The notes: generated by a model from the letters alone, not told the origin. A stretch of DNA of 15,183 bases from an uncultured cyanobacterium (GCA_946221495.1 CAMIFA010000129.1:1-15183), one strand, 5' to 3'. Numbered from the stretch's first letter, positions 7,066 to 13,722 are shown. A program made the numbers and translations.

Positions 7066-8097
7066 TTAAATAACGTACAAATTAACGAACAAAGTTAATA
7101 AAAATGTTAATTGCGCTGCTAAGGCAAATAAATAAAATACAGACCTCAGCTTAAAAATTGATAGCATCAAACCAACACCCTTGAGGTCAATCATTGGTCC
7201 AAATACTAGAAATGCTAACAACGAGCCACTGGTAAACGTTGAAGCAAAAGATAGAGCAAAGAATGAATCAACTGTTGAGCAAATTGATACTAGTCCTGCC
7301 AATAGCATCATGGCAAGTATTGAAGTAATTGGACTTGCGCCTAAACCCAGAACAATCTCACGCGGAACTAAAACTTGAATACAAGCGGCGATCGCACTTC
7401 CCAAAACTAACACGGCTCCCAATTCTCGCAGTTCCTGAACTGTATTATCTAACAACAACCGCAGGCGATCTGACAACGGCTTACTAGGGGAAGTAGCAGC
7501 CAAAGTTGCTTGCATTACAGTAGTGTCCATCCGCACTGGCTGAGTTTCACCTAGCCAATATGTCCCTGATTGCAACAATTGTGGGACTTGTACTTCCTTT
7601 TGCTCAAGATATTTATTAACTGTCTTAGACGGCATAGGTTTTAATCGAGCTCCAATCGCCGGTTGGAGTACAGGACGCAGATCAGTTTGAGCGCTAAATA
7701 CCCAACCAATTATCGTAGCGATTATCAAAGTAAACACTACCCGCAGCACTACTATTTCTGGCTGATCCCGAAACGCCGTCCAAGTCGCCCAAACCACAAT
7801 CGGATTAATTGTCGGTGCTGCTAATAAAAATCCAATTGCTACTGGTGCAGGTACTCCCTGCATCAATAACCGTCGTGCCACTGGCACATTGCCGCATTCA
7901 CACACTGGAAACAAGCAGCCGATCAAACTGCCGACTAAAGCTCCGAGTAGCGCGTTTTTGGGCAGTTTTGCAATTAATTGGCGCTCATCGACAAATAAAA
8001 GCAGCACACCCGAGAACAAAACCCCTAATAGCAAGAAAGGCATCGCCTCTACAAGCAGACTCAAAAACAGGGTAAAAGCATTGTTCAGTTGATTCAT
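7066..8097 (-). CDS. DUF318/UPF0718 (YraQ/YcgR-type) permease
   Basis: This 343-residue polytopic membrane protein has hydrophobic segments at about 8-35, 48-64, 82-103, 112-131 and several more after a hydrophilic loop (about 140-215). The hallmark PVCECGNVPVARRL, with Cys66 and Cys68, and the following GFLLAAPTINPIV match the predicted-permease family that includes YraQ and the arsenical permease ArsP. Family members are thought to move small solutes or metal(loid) compounds; the substrate here is not known. It is the first gene of a two-gene minus-strand unit with the TIGR03943 partner and is divergent from the ZnuA-like gene, with a Zur-box-like site in the shared upstream region. The ATG at 8095-8097 lacks a clear Shine-Dalgarno sequence. 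Confidence 0.88.
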   Translation of the reverse strand: MNQLNNAFTLFLSLLVEAMPFLLLGVLFSGVLLLFVDERQLIAKLPKNALLGALVGSLIGCLFPVCECGNVPVARRLLMQGVPAPVAIGFLLAAPTINPIVVWATWTAFRDQPEIVVLRVVFTLIIATIIGWVFSAQTDLRPVLQPAIGARLKPMPSKTVNKYLEQKEVQVPQLLQSGTYWLGETQPVRMDTTVMQATLAATSPSKPLSDRLRLLLDNTVQELRELGAVLVLGSAIAACIQVLVPREIVLGLGASPITSILAMMLLAGLVSICSTVDSFFALSFASTFTSGSLLAFLVFGPMIDLKGVGLMLSIFKLRSVFYLFALAAQLTFLLTLFVNLYVI

Positions 8098-8236
8098 GCG
8101 TTTCGCAGCCAGAAGCTTTATTAATTTGCAATTGTTCTGTTAAGCCATTCTATATGACCACAAATAAATCTACTTTTATTGCCTTACTGGTGGTAATAAT
8201 GCCTTCATCTATAAAAAATTACAACTTATATGGAAT

Positions 8237-8251
8237 TGATTATCATTGTCA
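8237..8251. promoter_or_regulatory. Zur-box-like operator between divergent metal genes
   Basis: TGATTATCATTGTCA is a 7-1-7 imperfect palindrome matching the cyanobacterial Zur consensus as I recall it (TGATAATNATTATCA) at all but two positions. It is 73 bases before the znuA-like ATG and 139 bases before the permease ATG on the other strand. A TAATAT at 8255-8260 just downstream could be the -10 of the znuA promoter, which would place the operator over the -35 region. Fur boxes overlap in sequence, so Fur control is the main alternative. Confidence 0.65.
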
Positions 8252-8315
8252 GTGTAATATTCATACTTGCCAGAGAGCCGATTAGAAGCAAACCTTAGCT
8301 GATAAAAGGAGAAAT

Positions 8316-8319
8316 GGAG
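8316..8319 (+). promoter_or_regulatory. Ribosome binding site of the znuA-like gene
   Basis: GGAG lies five bases before the ATG at 8325, with a further AAGGAG at 8306-8311. This supports the annotated start. Confidence 0.6.
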
Positions 8320-8324
8320 AAATA

Positions 8325-9326
8325 ATGCACTACCCTTTCCGGCGATGCCCAACGCAGAAGCAAAGGCTACCCTTACTAGCATTACTGTTACTATTTGTAA
8401 CAGGATGTAACCAATCCAGCTCGACATCACGCCCGCCAGTACAGAATGCTTCACTGCAATCGCAGCCACTCAAAGTAGTCGTAACGTTTTTACCCATCTA
8501 TTGGTTTACCAAGGCAGTAGCTGGGGATGCAGCAAAAGTAGAAATATTAGTACCACCGGGAACAGAGGTGCATGAATACCAGGCAACCCCAGCAAATGTG
8601 CAAGCGATCGCTACTGCTGATGTGCTAGTGAAAAATGGTCTAGGTTTAGAGGAATTTCTAGAAACAACTGTAAAAAATGCTGGGAATAATCAGATCAAAG
8701 AAATTGATAGCAGCAAAGGCATTAAATCTCTAGAAGAATCACCAGTCGTTAAACCAGGAGATACTGCTACGGATGACGCTCATGAGGGAGATAGTGAAAG
8801 TGATGACCATGAACATGAAGCTGGTAATCCTCATATTTGGCTCGATCCAGTGCGATCGCAACAGCAAGTAGCAAATATTCGTGACGGTTTGATTGCAGCT
8901 GATCCTGAGAACAAAGCAACATATCAAAAAAACGCCGCTACCTATATTCAGCAATTAGCAGCACTAGACCAAGATTTTAAACAGCGTCTGCAACAATACC
9001 CTAACTGCACATTTGTCACCTTCCACGATGCTTATCCTTACTTGGCTAACCGCTATCAACTTCAGCAGGTTGCTGTTGTTCAAATTCCCGAAGATCAACT
9101 GTCCCCAGGTGATGTGCAGAAAACGATAGATACAGTAAAGCAATACAAAGTTAAAGCCTTATTTGGAGAACCAGGAGTAGACAACAAATTGCTCCAAGGT
9201 CTTTCTGAGGATTTAAACTTAACTCTGAGTCCTCTAGATTCTTTAGAAGTTGGTTCGCTCGCTCCGCAGCATTACTTCACAGCAATGAAAGCAAATCTCC
9301 AAAATCTGGAGTCAGCTTGCCGTTAG
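8325..9326 (+). CDS. znuA: Zinc ABC transporter substrate-binding lipoprotein (ZnuA family)
   Basis: The protein has 333 residues. It has a basic N-terminus, a hydrophobic stretch and the lipobox VTGC with Cys28, so it is an exported lipoprotein. The mature part is a cluster A-I solute-binding protein: FLPIYWFTKAVAG (55-67), His83 in EVHEYQATP, His170 in NPHIWLDP, His234 in TFHDAYPYL, and Glu282/Asp286 in GEPGVD. These are the expected Zn ligands. The flexible loop before NPHIW is acidic and modest in His (His153, His162, His164), shorter than in many ZnuA proteins. The family delivers Zn(II), or sometimes Mn(II), to ZnuB/ZnuC; three His ligands favour Zn. Neither znuC nor znuB follows, so the transporter must be encoded elsewhere. 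The upstream Zur-like site fits induction under zinc shortage. Confidence 0.92.
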   Translation: MHYPFRRCPTQKQRLPLLALLLLFVTGCNQSSSTSRPPVQNASLQSQPLKVVVTFLPIYWFTKAVAGDAAKVEILVPPGTEVHEYQATPANVQAIATADVLVKNGLGLEEFLETTVKNAGNNQIKEIDSSKGIKSLEESPVVKPGDTATDDAHEGDSESDDHEHEAGNPHIWLDPVRSQQQVANIRDGLIAADPENKATYQKNAATYIQQLAALDQDFKQRLQQYPNCTFVTFHDAYPYLANRYQLQQVAVVQIPEDQLSPGDVQKTIDTVKQYKVKALFGEPGVDNKLLQGLSEDLNLTLSPLDSLEVGSLAPQHYFTAMKANLQNLESACR

Positions 9327-9441
9327 TTGTTACAGAGCTAACTTAATCGAGCAGAATTCTTGCTGGAAACAGAACTTGCAATTATCCAAGCCAGACAAAA
9401 GCAAGGCTAGTTAAAGGCACTACAGGTTGTAGCGCTTATTT

Positions 9442-10026
9442 CTAAGGCTCTACTGTCACGGGTGTACCAACGCCTACTTGTGTGTATAGAGCTAGGACAT
9501 CTTTATTCCGCATCCGGATACAACCATGAGAAACTGCTTGTCCTACAAGGTTTTCTTGAGGTGTACCATGAAACCCGATATAATTTTTGCCATCTGTCCA
9601 AAAACCAATCCACCTGGCTCCTAAAGGATTTTCAGGACCTGGAGGAATGATTGTTCCTTTCCAGGGATGCTGCCAAGCTGGATTACGTTGCATTTCTATA
9701 ACTTTAAAATTGCCTTTGGGTGTCTCCCAGCCTGCCTTACCGATAGCAATTGGGTAGCTTGTTTTCAACTCATTGCGGTGATAAACATAGACACGGCGAT
9801 CGCGTAACCTAATAACTAAACGAGTATCTTGAATACTACTCGCTGCCGCCTCTTTTGCAAGCGGATTTGCAGATGATGTTTGAGTATCTGCCGCCTGTGC
9901 TGATGGCATAGCCATAGTCTGCTGTCCAACACCCAGCAGAAGTGTTGCACTCAAGCACAGCATCAAACCTTTAGATTTAGATAGCAATTTACCTTCCACC
10001 TTTGCTCTCATCTTTAGATCATTCAT
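9442..10026 (-). CDS. L,D-transpeptidase (YkuD domain), secreted
   Basis: The protein has 194 residues from the ATG at 10024-10026; an in-frame TTG at 10032 is two codons earlier and a second ATG is at 10011. A signal sequence (LMLCLSATLLLGV) ends near AQA-AD. Residues about 68-193 form a YkuD domain: LVIRLRDRRVYVY, then YPIAIGKAGWETPKGNF, then YIGFHGTP, then SHGCIRMRN. Catalytic Cys169 and conserved His153 and His167 are all present, so it should be active. Such enzymes form 3-3 peptidoglycan crosslinks or attach proteins to peptidoglycan in the periplasm. The gene stands alone, tail to tail with the znuA-like gene across 115 bases. Upstream, a strongly structured element (10094-10178) starts 68 bases before the start codon. 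Confidence 0.9.
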   Translation of the reverse strand: MNDLKMRAKVEGKLLSKSKGLMLCLSATLLLGVGQQTMAMPSAQAADTQTSSANPLAKEAAASSIQDTRLVIRLRDRRVYVYHRNELKTSYPIAIGKAGWETPKGNFKVIEMQRNPAWQHPWKGTIIPPGPENPLGARWIGFWTDGKNYIGFHGTPQENLVGQAVSHGCIRMRNKDVLALYTQVGVGTPVTVEP

Positions 10027-10398
10027 AAACAACGTTAGCCGAAATTATTATCTAAAATCAAAACTTATAGCTGACATTTGACCCGGGAAACGGGTGAACG
10101 CAGGCTCCGGAGAGAGTTTCGGGACGGAAGCTTCCGCCCCGAAATCTCTCATCCTTTTCAAGGCGGAGTACCGTTCACTATCTTACCTACTTGAAACTCG
10201 CTGGCGGCGGCTGCTTGGCTATTAATTAAGTAAAACTATAGCAATTGTAATCCTACTAATGACTTATTCATTCAGGTAGATTCGATAAAACAGTAGTACA
10301 GGTAAATTTTATTATTAATTTGGAATCAACGTCTACCGATGCAAAATAATTGTTCTTAGTTTAGTCTGTTACCAAAATATTCTCAAAGTGAGGGTGAT
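10027..10398. other. Divergent intergenic region with a GC-rich structured element
   Basis: These 372 bases lie between the L,D-transpeptidase (-) and the first Thr-rich paralog (+). The region has a GC-rich island (about 10080-10215) with the nested palindrome described separately, then about 180 AT-rich bases leading to the plus-strand gene. A small hairpin ACCCG-GGAAA-CGGGT is at 10081-10095. No gene is apparent. Confidence 0.6.
10094..10178. repeat. Large nested inverted repeat (three collinear stems)
   Basis: The outer stem is GTGAACG (10094-10100) with CGTTCAC (10172-10178). The middle stem is CTCCG (10105-10109) with CGGAG (10164-10168). The inner hairpin spans 10112-10150 and is centred on GGAAGCTTCC, with arms of about 19 bases, one A/C mismatch and one bulged T. 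All pair in register, so the 85 bases can fold into one long stem on either strand. There is no T-run, which argues against a simple terminator. Confidence 0.7.
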
Positions 10399-11061
10399 AT
10401 GCGTATTCAAAAGCTCCCAGTATTGACAGGTACAATGCTAACATTGCTGCTTTCCGCAATAACATTCTACCCAGCGATCGCTCAAACACCTACGGATTCA
10501 ACCACAACAGAAACCCAAACTCAAACAACTACTGCTCAAACAGTTAGAGGAACCATTAGGAGCATTACTGGTAATTCGGTAACAATAGAAACAGCAGACG
10601 GCACAACGAGAGTAGTCACAGTTACACCAGCAGAGTTACAACGACTTAGCCTAGAAACAGGTATGCAAGTTGAAGCAACTGTAGATAGCTCTTCTGTAGC
10701 TACAAATATGACAGTGGTTCAAGCTGATAATACTGCCACTGGTACTAGGTCTACAAATTCAACAACTGGTGTAGGGGCAGCTACAGGCACTACAGGCACA
10801 ACTACTACAGGTACAGGCACGACAGGTACTACTACAACAGGCACAACTACTACAGGAGTAGGTACAACAGGTGCTAGTACAGATACTACTACAGGAACTA
10901 GCACAACAAGCCAGGAAACAACCACCGAGCGCTCAACAGTTCAAACAACACCAGCTGCGGACGATACTACTGAAACTACACAAACAACTGAAACACAAAC
11001 AACAGAGACTGATGATGATACGCAGGCTACAGAAGCTCGTCCTGTAAGAGCATTGTGGTAA
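10399..11061 (+). CDS. Secreted Thr/Gly-rich protein, one beta module, C-terminal PVRALW (paralog 1)
   Basis: The protein has 220 residues. The ATG at 10399 is preceded by GAGGG at four bases' distance. The signal peptide (VLTGTMLTLLLSA, with YPAIA before the cut near residue 28) shows export. Residues about 48-110 form a small beta-type module: VRGTIRSITGNSVTIETADG, then LETGMQVEATV, then VVQ. It is repeated in the downstream paralog and loosely recalls DUF5666-like folds. Residues about 115-165 are almost only Thr and Gly with some Ala, Val and Ser, then a Thr/Glu/Gln/Asp tail. An ERSTVQTTP motif begins at residue 177, and the protein ends exactly in PVRALW. The long Thr tract looks like a flexible or glycosylatable stalk. 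Function is unknown; a surface or periplasmic role is inferred. A strong terminator follows. Confidence 0.85.
   Translation: MRIQKLPVLTGTMLTLLLSAITFYPAIAQTPTDSTTTETQTQTTTAQTVRGTIRSITGNSVTIETADGTTRVVTVTPAELQRLSLETGMQVEATVDSSSVATNMTVVQADNTATGTRSTNSTTGVGAATGTTGTTTTGTGTTGTTTTGTTTTGVGTTGASTDTTTGTSTTSQETTTERSTVQTTPAADDTTETTQTTETQTTETDDDTQATEARPVRALW
10780..10915 (+). repeat. Imperfect ACAGGC/ACTACT micro-repeat tract inside paralog 1
   Basis: The tract is built from short units such as ACAGGCACAACTACTACAGG repeated imperfectly, and encodes the Thr/Gly stretch. Such repeats tend to expand or contract by slippage or recombination. All visible changes keep the frame. Confidence 0.7.
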
Positions 11062-11110
11062 ATCAAGCTCTGCCTTTTAGAATAAAACATCCTAGTAATA
11101 AAGAACTAAT

Positions 11111-11134
11111 GCCGTCCATAAGGACGGCTTTTTT
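11111..11134 (+). terminator. Strong rho-independent terminator after paralog 1
   Basis: GCCGTCC (11111-11117) pairs perfectly with GGACGGC (11122-11128) around ATAA and is followed by a run of T. It is 49 bases after the stop codon of paralog 1. A related hairpin follows paralog 2. Confidence 0.9.
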
Positions 11135-11670
11135 AGTTTTTAGTTAGTTTTCAGTAAAAATAGGTACGGTGTGATTGGTATTGCGATCGTGGCGATGATT
11201 CAGTAAATATGATTTCTGCAAAAGCATTTTTAATCATAGAGTTAAGATAGATTTTTAAGTGTAATCTAAGAACTTATAGAGTCAGTGCTTGTGAAAGCAT
11301 AAAAATCTTGAATTCACCATTGTATATTCACGGTATGTGAAGCAGTGAGATAGTAAATAGTTTCAAGTTTTCAGTGAAATTACAGTTGGGTTACAGCCGA
11401 GGTAGAGTTAACTTTGGTTTGTATTCAATTAAATCGAGATTTCTGAAAAAGATTCATAGCTAAGTATTTACGAAATTAGTTAGTTTCTCGATATCGCTGA
11501 AGAAGCAACACTACGTTGCTTTCGCTAAAACTTAGGTAATTTTCAACACTTCCATAGTTCTCTACTACACAACTAATTTTGTGTTCACAAGTAGTTAGCT
11601 TTGAAAAATAATCTAGCTTCATTAATGCATTGCTAACTAATAGTTACGTCTGTTTATTAAATTGCAAATA
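11135..11670. other. Long intergenic region between the paralogs
   Basis: These roughly 536 AT-rich bases hold no convincing gene on either strand. Two palindromes stand out: AGCAAC-ACTAC-GTTGCT at 11504-11520, and the nested AACTA/TTGTG-TT-CACAA/TAGTT at 11571-11596. The latter lies about 85-110 bases before the start of paralog 2. The promoter of paralog 2 must be here, since a terminator closes the upstream gene. The length allows a long leader or a small RNA, but nothing recognisable was seen. Confidence 0.5.
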
Positions 11671-11675
11671 GAGGG
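11671..11675 (+). promoter_or_regulatory. Ribosome binding site that fixes the start of paralog 2
   Basis: GAGGG lies four bases before the ATG at 11680, the same motif and spacing as before paralog 1 (10390-10394). It rejects the TTG at 11662 as the start. Confidence 0.7.
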
Positions 11676-11679
11676 TTTA

Positions 11680-12396
11680 ATGGGTATTCCAGAAATGAAA
11701 GTATTGACAGGTACAATGCTATCGCTGTTGCTTTCAGCAGTATCAGTATATCCGGCGATCGCACGCCCAGTTAGTACAGAATCAAATCAACTTCTTCTTA
11801 GCCAAGTGTATAACTCGGAAATTGTCAGAGGTGTGATCACAAGAATTAATGGTGAATCGGTGACGCTTGAACTGCCTAGCGGTAACACATATCAAATCAC
11901 CGTTGACTCAGATAACATCACAAAGATGAACCTAAGACCAGGAATGGAGATTGTTGCTAATTTAAATAGAGGAAATATTGCCAGAGGCGTGAGAGTGGTA
12001 GGAGACAATATGATTACCGCCGCTCAACCACTCAGAGGCACTATCAGAACTATTGAGGATAATTTAGTAACGATTGAAATGCCCGATGGCAGCACACGAC
12101 GCATCACAATTAGACCAGAAGATATCACACGGCTTGACCTAGAACCAGGAATGCAAATCTCCTTGATGTTGAATGACGAGAGTATGGCTAGCGATGTGCG
12201 TGTAGTCCAAGTAAGTACCACTCCCACAAATTCTACTAACGTCAGTACCACCCGTCGGGAAGAAGTGACTATTGAGCGCAGCACAGTGGAGACAACACCA
12301 ATGCCGCCGCCACCAGTAGTAAGGACTGAAGTTGAAGAAACGACAGTGACACAGCCAGTTGAAACTGAAACTATGCCTGTAAGAGCGCTTTGGTAG
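11680..12396 (+). CDS. Secreted protein with two beta modules, C-terminal PVRALW (paralog 2)
   Basis: The protein has 238 residues from the ATG at 11680. That start has a ribosome site and aligns residue for residue with paralog 1: VLTGTML at 8-14, YPAIA at 24-28 and VRG at 49-51 in both. It has a signal peptide, then two tandem copies of the roughly 62-residue module. These are about 48-109 (VRGVITRINGESVTLELPSG) and about 117-178 (LRGTIRTIEDNLVTIEMPDG), each ending in L-x-PGM and VRVV. Paralog 1 has one copy. A Thr/Val/Glu-rich tail carries ERSTVETTP, a Pro run and the terminal PVRALW. The Thr-Gly tract of paralog 1 is absent. Export is well supported; the function is unknown. The identical C-terminus, despite divergent linkers, implies selection on those last residues, such as sorting, anchoring or partner recognition. 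Confidence 0.85.
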   Translation: MGIPEMKVLTGTMLSLLLSAVSVYPAIARPVSTESNQLLLSQVYNSEIVRGVITRINGESVTLELPSGNTYQITVDSDNITKMNLRPGMEIVANLNRGNIARGVRVVGDNMITAAQPLRGTIRTIEDNLVTIEMPDGSTRRITIRPEDITRLDLEPGMQISLMLNDESMASDVRVVQVSTTPTNSTNVSTTRREEVTIERSTVETTPMPPPPVVRTEVEETTVTQPVETETMPVRALW

Positions 12397-12430
12397 CTGC
12401 AAAGGGCTTAGTTAAAGAGTAAATTCAGTG

Positions 12431-12452
12431 ATGCCGCCCCCAAGGACGGCAT
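12431..12452. terminator. Hairpin between paralog 2 and the convergent gene
   Basis: ATGCCGCCC (12431-12439) pairs with GGACGGCAT (12444-12452) around a CCAA loop, with a single C/A mismatch. The sequence is related to the perfect terminator after paralog 1, but no T-run follows on the plus strand, so termination may be weaker. It lies 34 bases after paralog 2 and 24 bases from the stop of the minus-strand gene, so it may serve both. Confidence 0.5.
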
Positions 12453-12475
12453 TAAAAATATTTAACGGCGCGGCA

Positions 12476-12859
12476 TTAGAGCCTTAATCCAAATTGTCCG
12501 TTCACTCCGCGCACAGAATTGTAACCAACTCCCAAGAAAACATTATCAGAAACGCCTACTTGAACACCACCTGATAGTGCCACACCTTCATCTTCGGAAT
12601 ACAGTCCCAGCCCAACATAAGGCGAAATTACTGGCAAGTTGATAAATTTAAGAACATCTACTCCAGTAGCGCCATTAGGACCAAATCCTAATTCAACTCC
12701 TACACCCAAAGCCTTTGCTCCTACAGAAAACGTTGCGTCACTATCTTGCACGCCGCCGGAAACCCAAGGTTGTGGTATAACTTGACCAATAGCCTGACTT
12801 GGGGTGAATCCAAATAATATTAGTGATGCCAGCAGGCTTGTTTTTAGAACTTTTCTCAC
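12476..12859 (-). CDS. Small secreted glycine-rich protein, possibly outer-membrane beta-barrel-like
   Basis: The protein has 127 residues from a GTG at 12857-12859. This start is chosen because GGAGG (12865-12869) lies five bases before it; an upstream in-frame TTG at 12889 has no such site and would put charged residues before the signal peptide. The N-terminus (VLKTSLLASLILFGFTP) is a signal peptide with cleavage near SQA or AIG. The mature part consists of short alternating Gly/hydrophobic strands: VGVELGFG, then ISPYVGLGLY, then GVQVGVSDNVFLGVGYN. It ends in NGQFGLRL, resembling strands of small outer-membrane barrels. It is too short for a porin and may be a small barrel or barrel fragment. 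No family is recognised. It is convergent with paralog 2. Confidence 0.75.
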   Translation of the reverse strand: MRKVLKTSLLASLILFGFTPSQAIGQVIPQPWVSGGVQDSDATFSVGAKALGVGVELGFGPNGATGVDVLKFINLPVISPYVGLGLYSEDEGVALSGGVQVGVSDNVFLGVGYNSVRGVNGQFGLRL

Positions 12860-12864
12860 CTTTT

Positions 12865-12869
12865 CCTCC
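12865..12869 (-). promoter_or_regulatory. Shine-Dalgarno that selects a GTG start
   Basis: The minus strand reads GGAGG-AAAAG-GTG, an ideal spacing. It places the start of the small secreted protein at 12859 rather than at the TTG ten codons upstream. Confidence 0.75.
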
Positions 12870-12947
12870 GATAAATACTTGTTAGTCAAAAAAATCTTTT
12901 GTAGCTTTCTTGTGATCAGGATGAGCTTAGTAATTTGATAATGTGCA

Positions 12948-13076
12948 GGACTTACGCAAAAAGTCTCTCAAAGTCTTATTCCTTTGTGTACTACTCTACC
13001 TTGAAGCCGCTCCGCGTCTATGTGTCCTAAACGCTGTCGCTACACTACGTGAATGCGGTTCGTTATTTTTAAGTCC
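12948..13076. mobile_element. MITE-like or IS-remnant repeat with GGACTTA / TAAGTCC ends
   Basis: GGACTTA (12948-12954) and TAAGTCC (13070-13076) are perfect 7-bp inverted termini of a 129-bp segment without coding capacity. The left end, GGACTTACGCAAAAAGTC, resembles a sequence I associate with repeat or IS ends in filamentous cyanobacteria, from memory only. The right end overlaps the stop codon and last codons of the cupin gene. No clear target-site duplication was found. Confidence 0.4.
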
Positions 13077-13551
13077 GCCATCCTAACTCAATGTCTACTG
13101 GTTCTTGATCAAATCTCTGCATCAACTCCAGCAAAGCTTCTTGATTTGGTGTCTGTCCATCCTTAAATAGTTGAGCTAAACCCTCAAAATATTTCTCGCG
13201 ATCGCTCCCTGGACAAAACATAATTAGCAACTTGGCAGGTGTTGTGCCTCGATTAGCAAAGGCGTGAGGTGTACCACGCGGCACAAGTACAAAAGCACCT
13301 GGTTGACCTTGTATCCTTTGATTACCAACTAGAATTTCAACTTCTCCCTCTAGAACATAAAACATTTCTTCCATATGGCGATGAATATGCACACCAGGCG
13401 CGGTTCCTCCTGAGTGTATTAAGTTCTCAAACAAACCCAAGTGACCGTGAGTGTCAGCGCCAACGGCTTTGAATGTCACCTCGCTACTGCCAATAGTCAG
13501 GCGATCGCCTGCTTCTGGCGCTAGGACAATTTCTTGAATAGGCAAGGTCAT
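13069..13551 (-). CDS. Cupin-domain protein
   Basis: The protein has 160 residues from the ATG at 13549-13551, which has AGGAG (13559-13563) seven bases upstream. The ATG two codons earlier is only one base from that site and is less likely. A single cupin barrel carries both motifs. Motif 1 (HIHRHMEEMFYVLEG) has HxHxxxE metal ligands at about residues 55-62, and motif 2 (GAFVLVPRGTPHAFAN) supplies the last His. It should bind a divalent metal. Relatives are annotated as quercetin-dioxygenase-like, but the substrate cannot be read from the sequence. The C-terminal helical part (KYFEGLAQLFKDG onward) is typical of this subgroup. The last codons and stop fall in the terminal repeat of the MITE-like element, so the end may have been altered. 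It appears to be a single-gene unit. Confidence 0.88.
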   Translation of the reverse strand: MTLPIQEIVLAPEAGDRLTIGSSEVTFKAVGADTHGHLGLFENLIHSGGTAPGVHIHRHMEEMFYVLEGEVEILVGNQRIQGQPGAFVLVPRGTPHAFANRGTTPAKLLIMFCPGSDREKYFEGLAQLFKDGQTPNQEALLELMQRFDQEPVDIELGWRT

Positions 13552-13722
13552 TTGCATTCTCCTTTTTCAAACTTGATTCAATGAGCCATACTAAGGTTAT
13601 CCTCATTGTCAGTAGCCAAGCTAAGTACCGCCATTGAATGCTTCCATAATTTGTTTCTATTCTGCTTAACAGGCAATAACTAAGCAATTTTGCAGAAGTT
13701 ACTAGAGGGCGATCGCACTTAG

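Noticed and set aside
8209..8469. 86-residue minus-strand frame over the start of the znuA-like gene
   Set aside because: It overlaps the znuA start, signal peptide and the Zur-like site and shows no protein features.
5986..10381. TTACCAAAATATT occurring at 5986-5998 and 10369-10381
   Set aside because: A 13-base AT-rich match in 15 kb of AT-rich intergenic DNA, without symmetry or shared position, is likely chance.
10719..10925. Val/Pro-rich minus-strand open frame
   Set aside because: It is the antisense image of the Thr/Gly tract of paralog 1; repeat DNA keeps several frames open.
11662..11664. TTG start for paralog 2
   Set aside because: The ATG at 11680 has a proper ribosome site and aligns exactly with the start of paralog 1.
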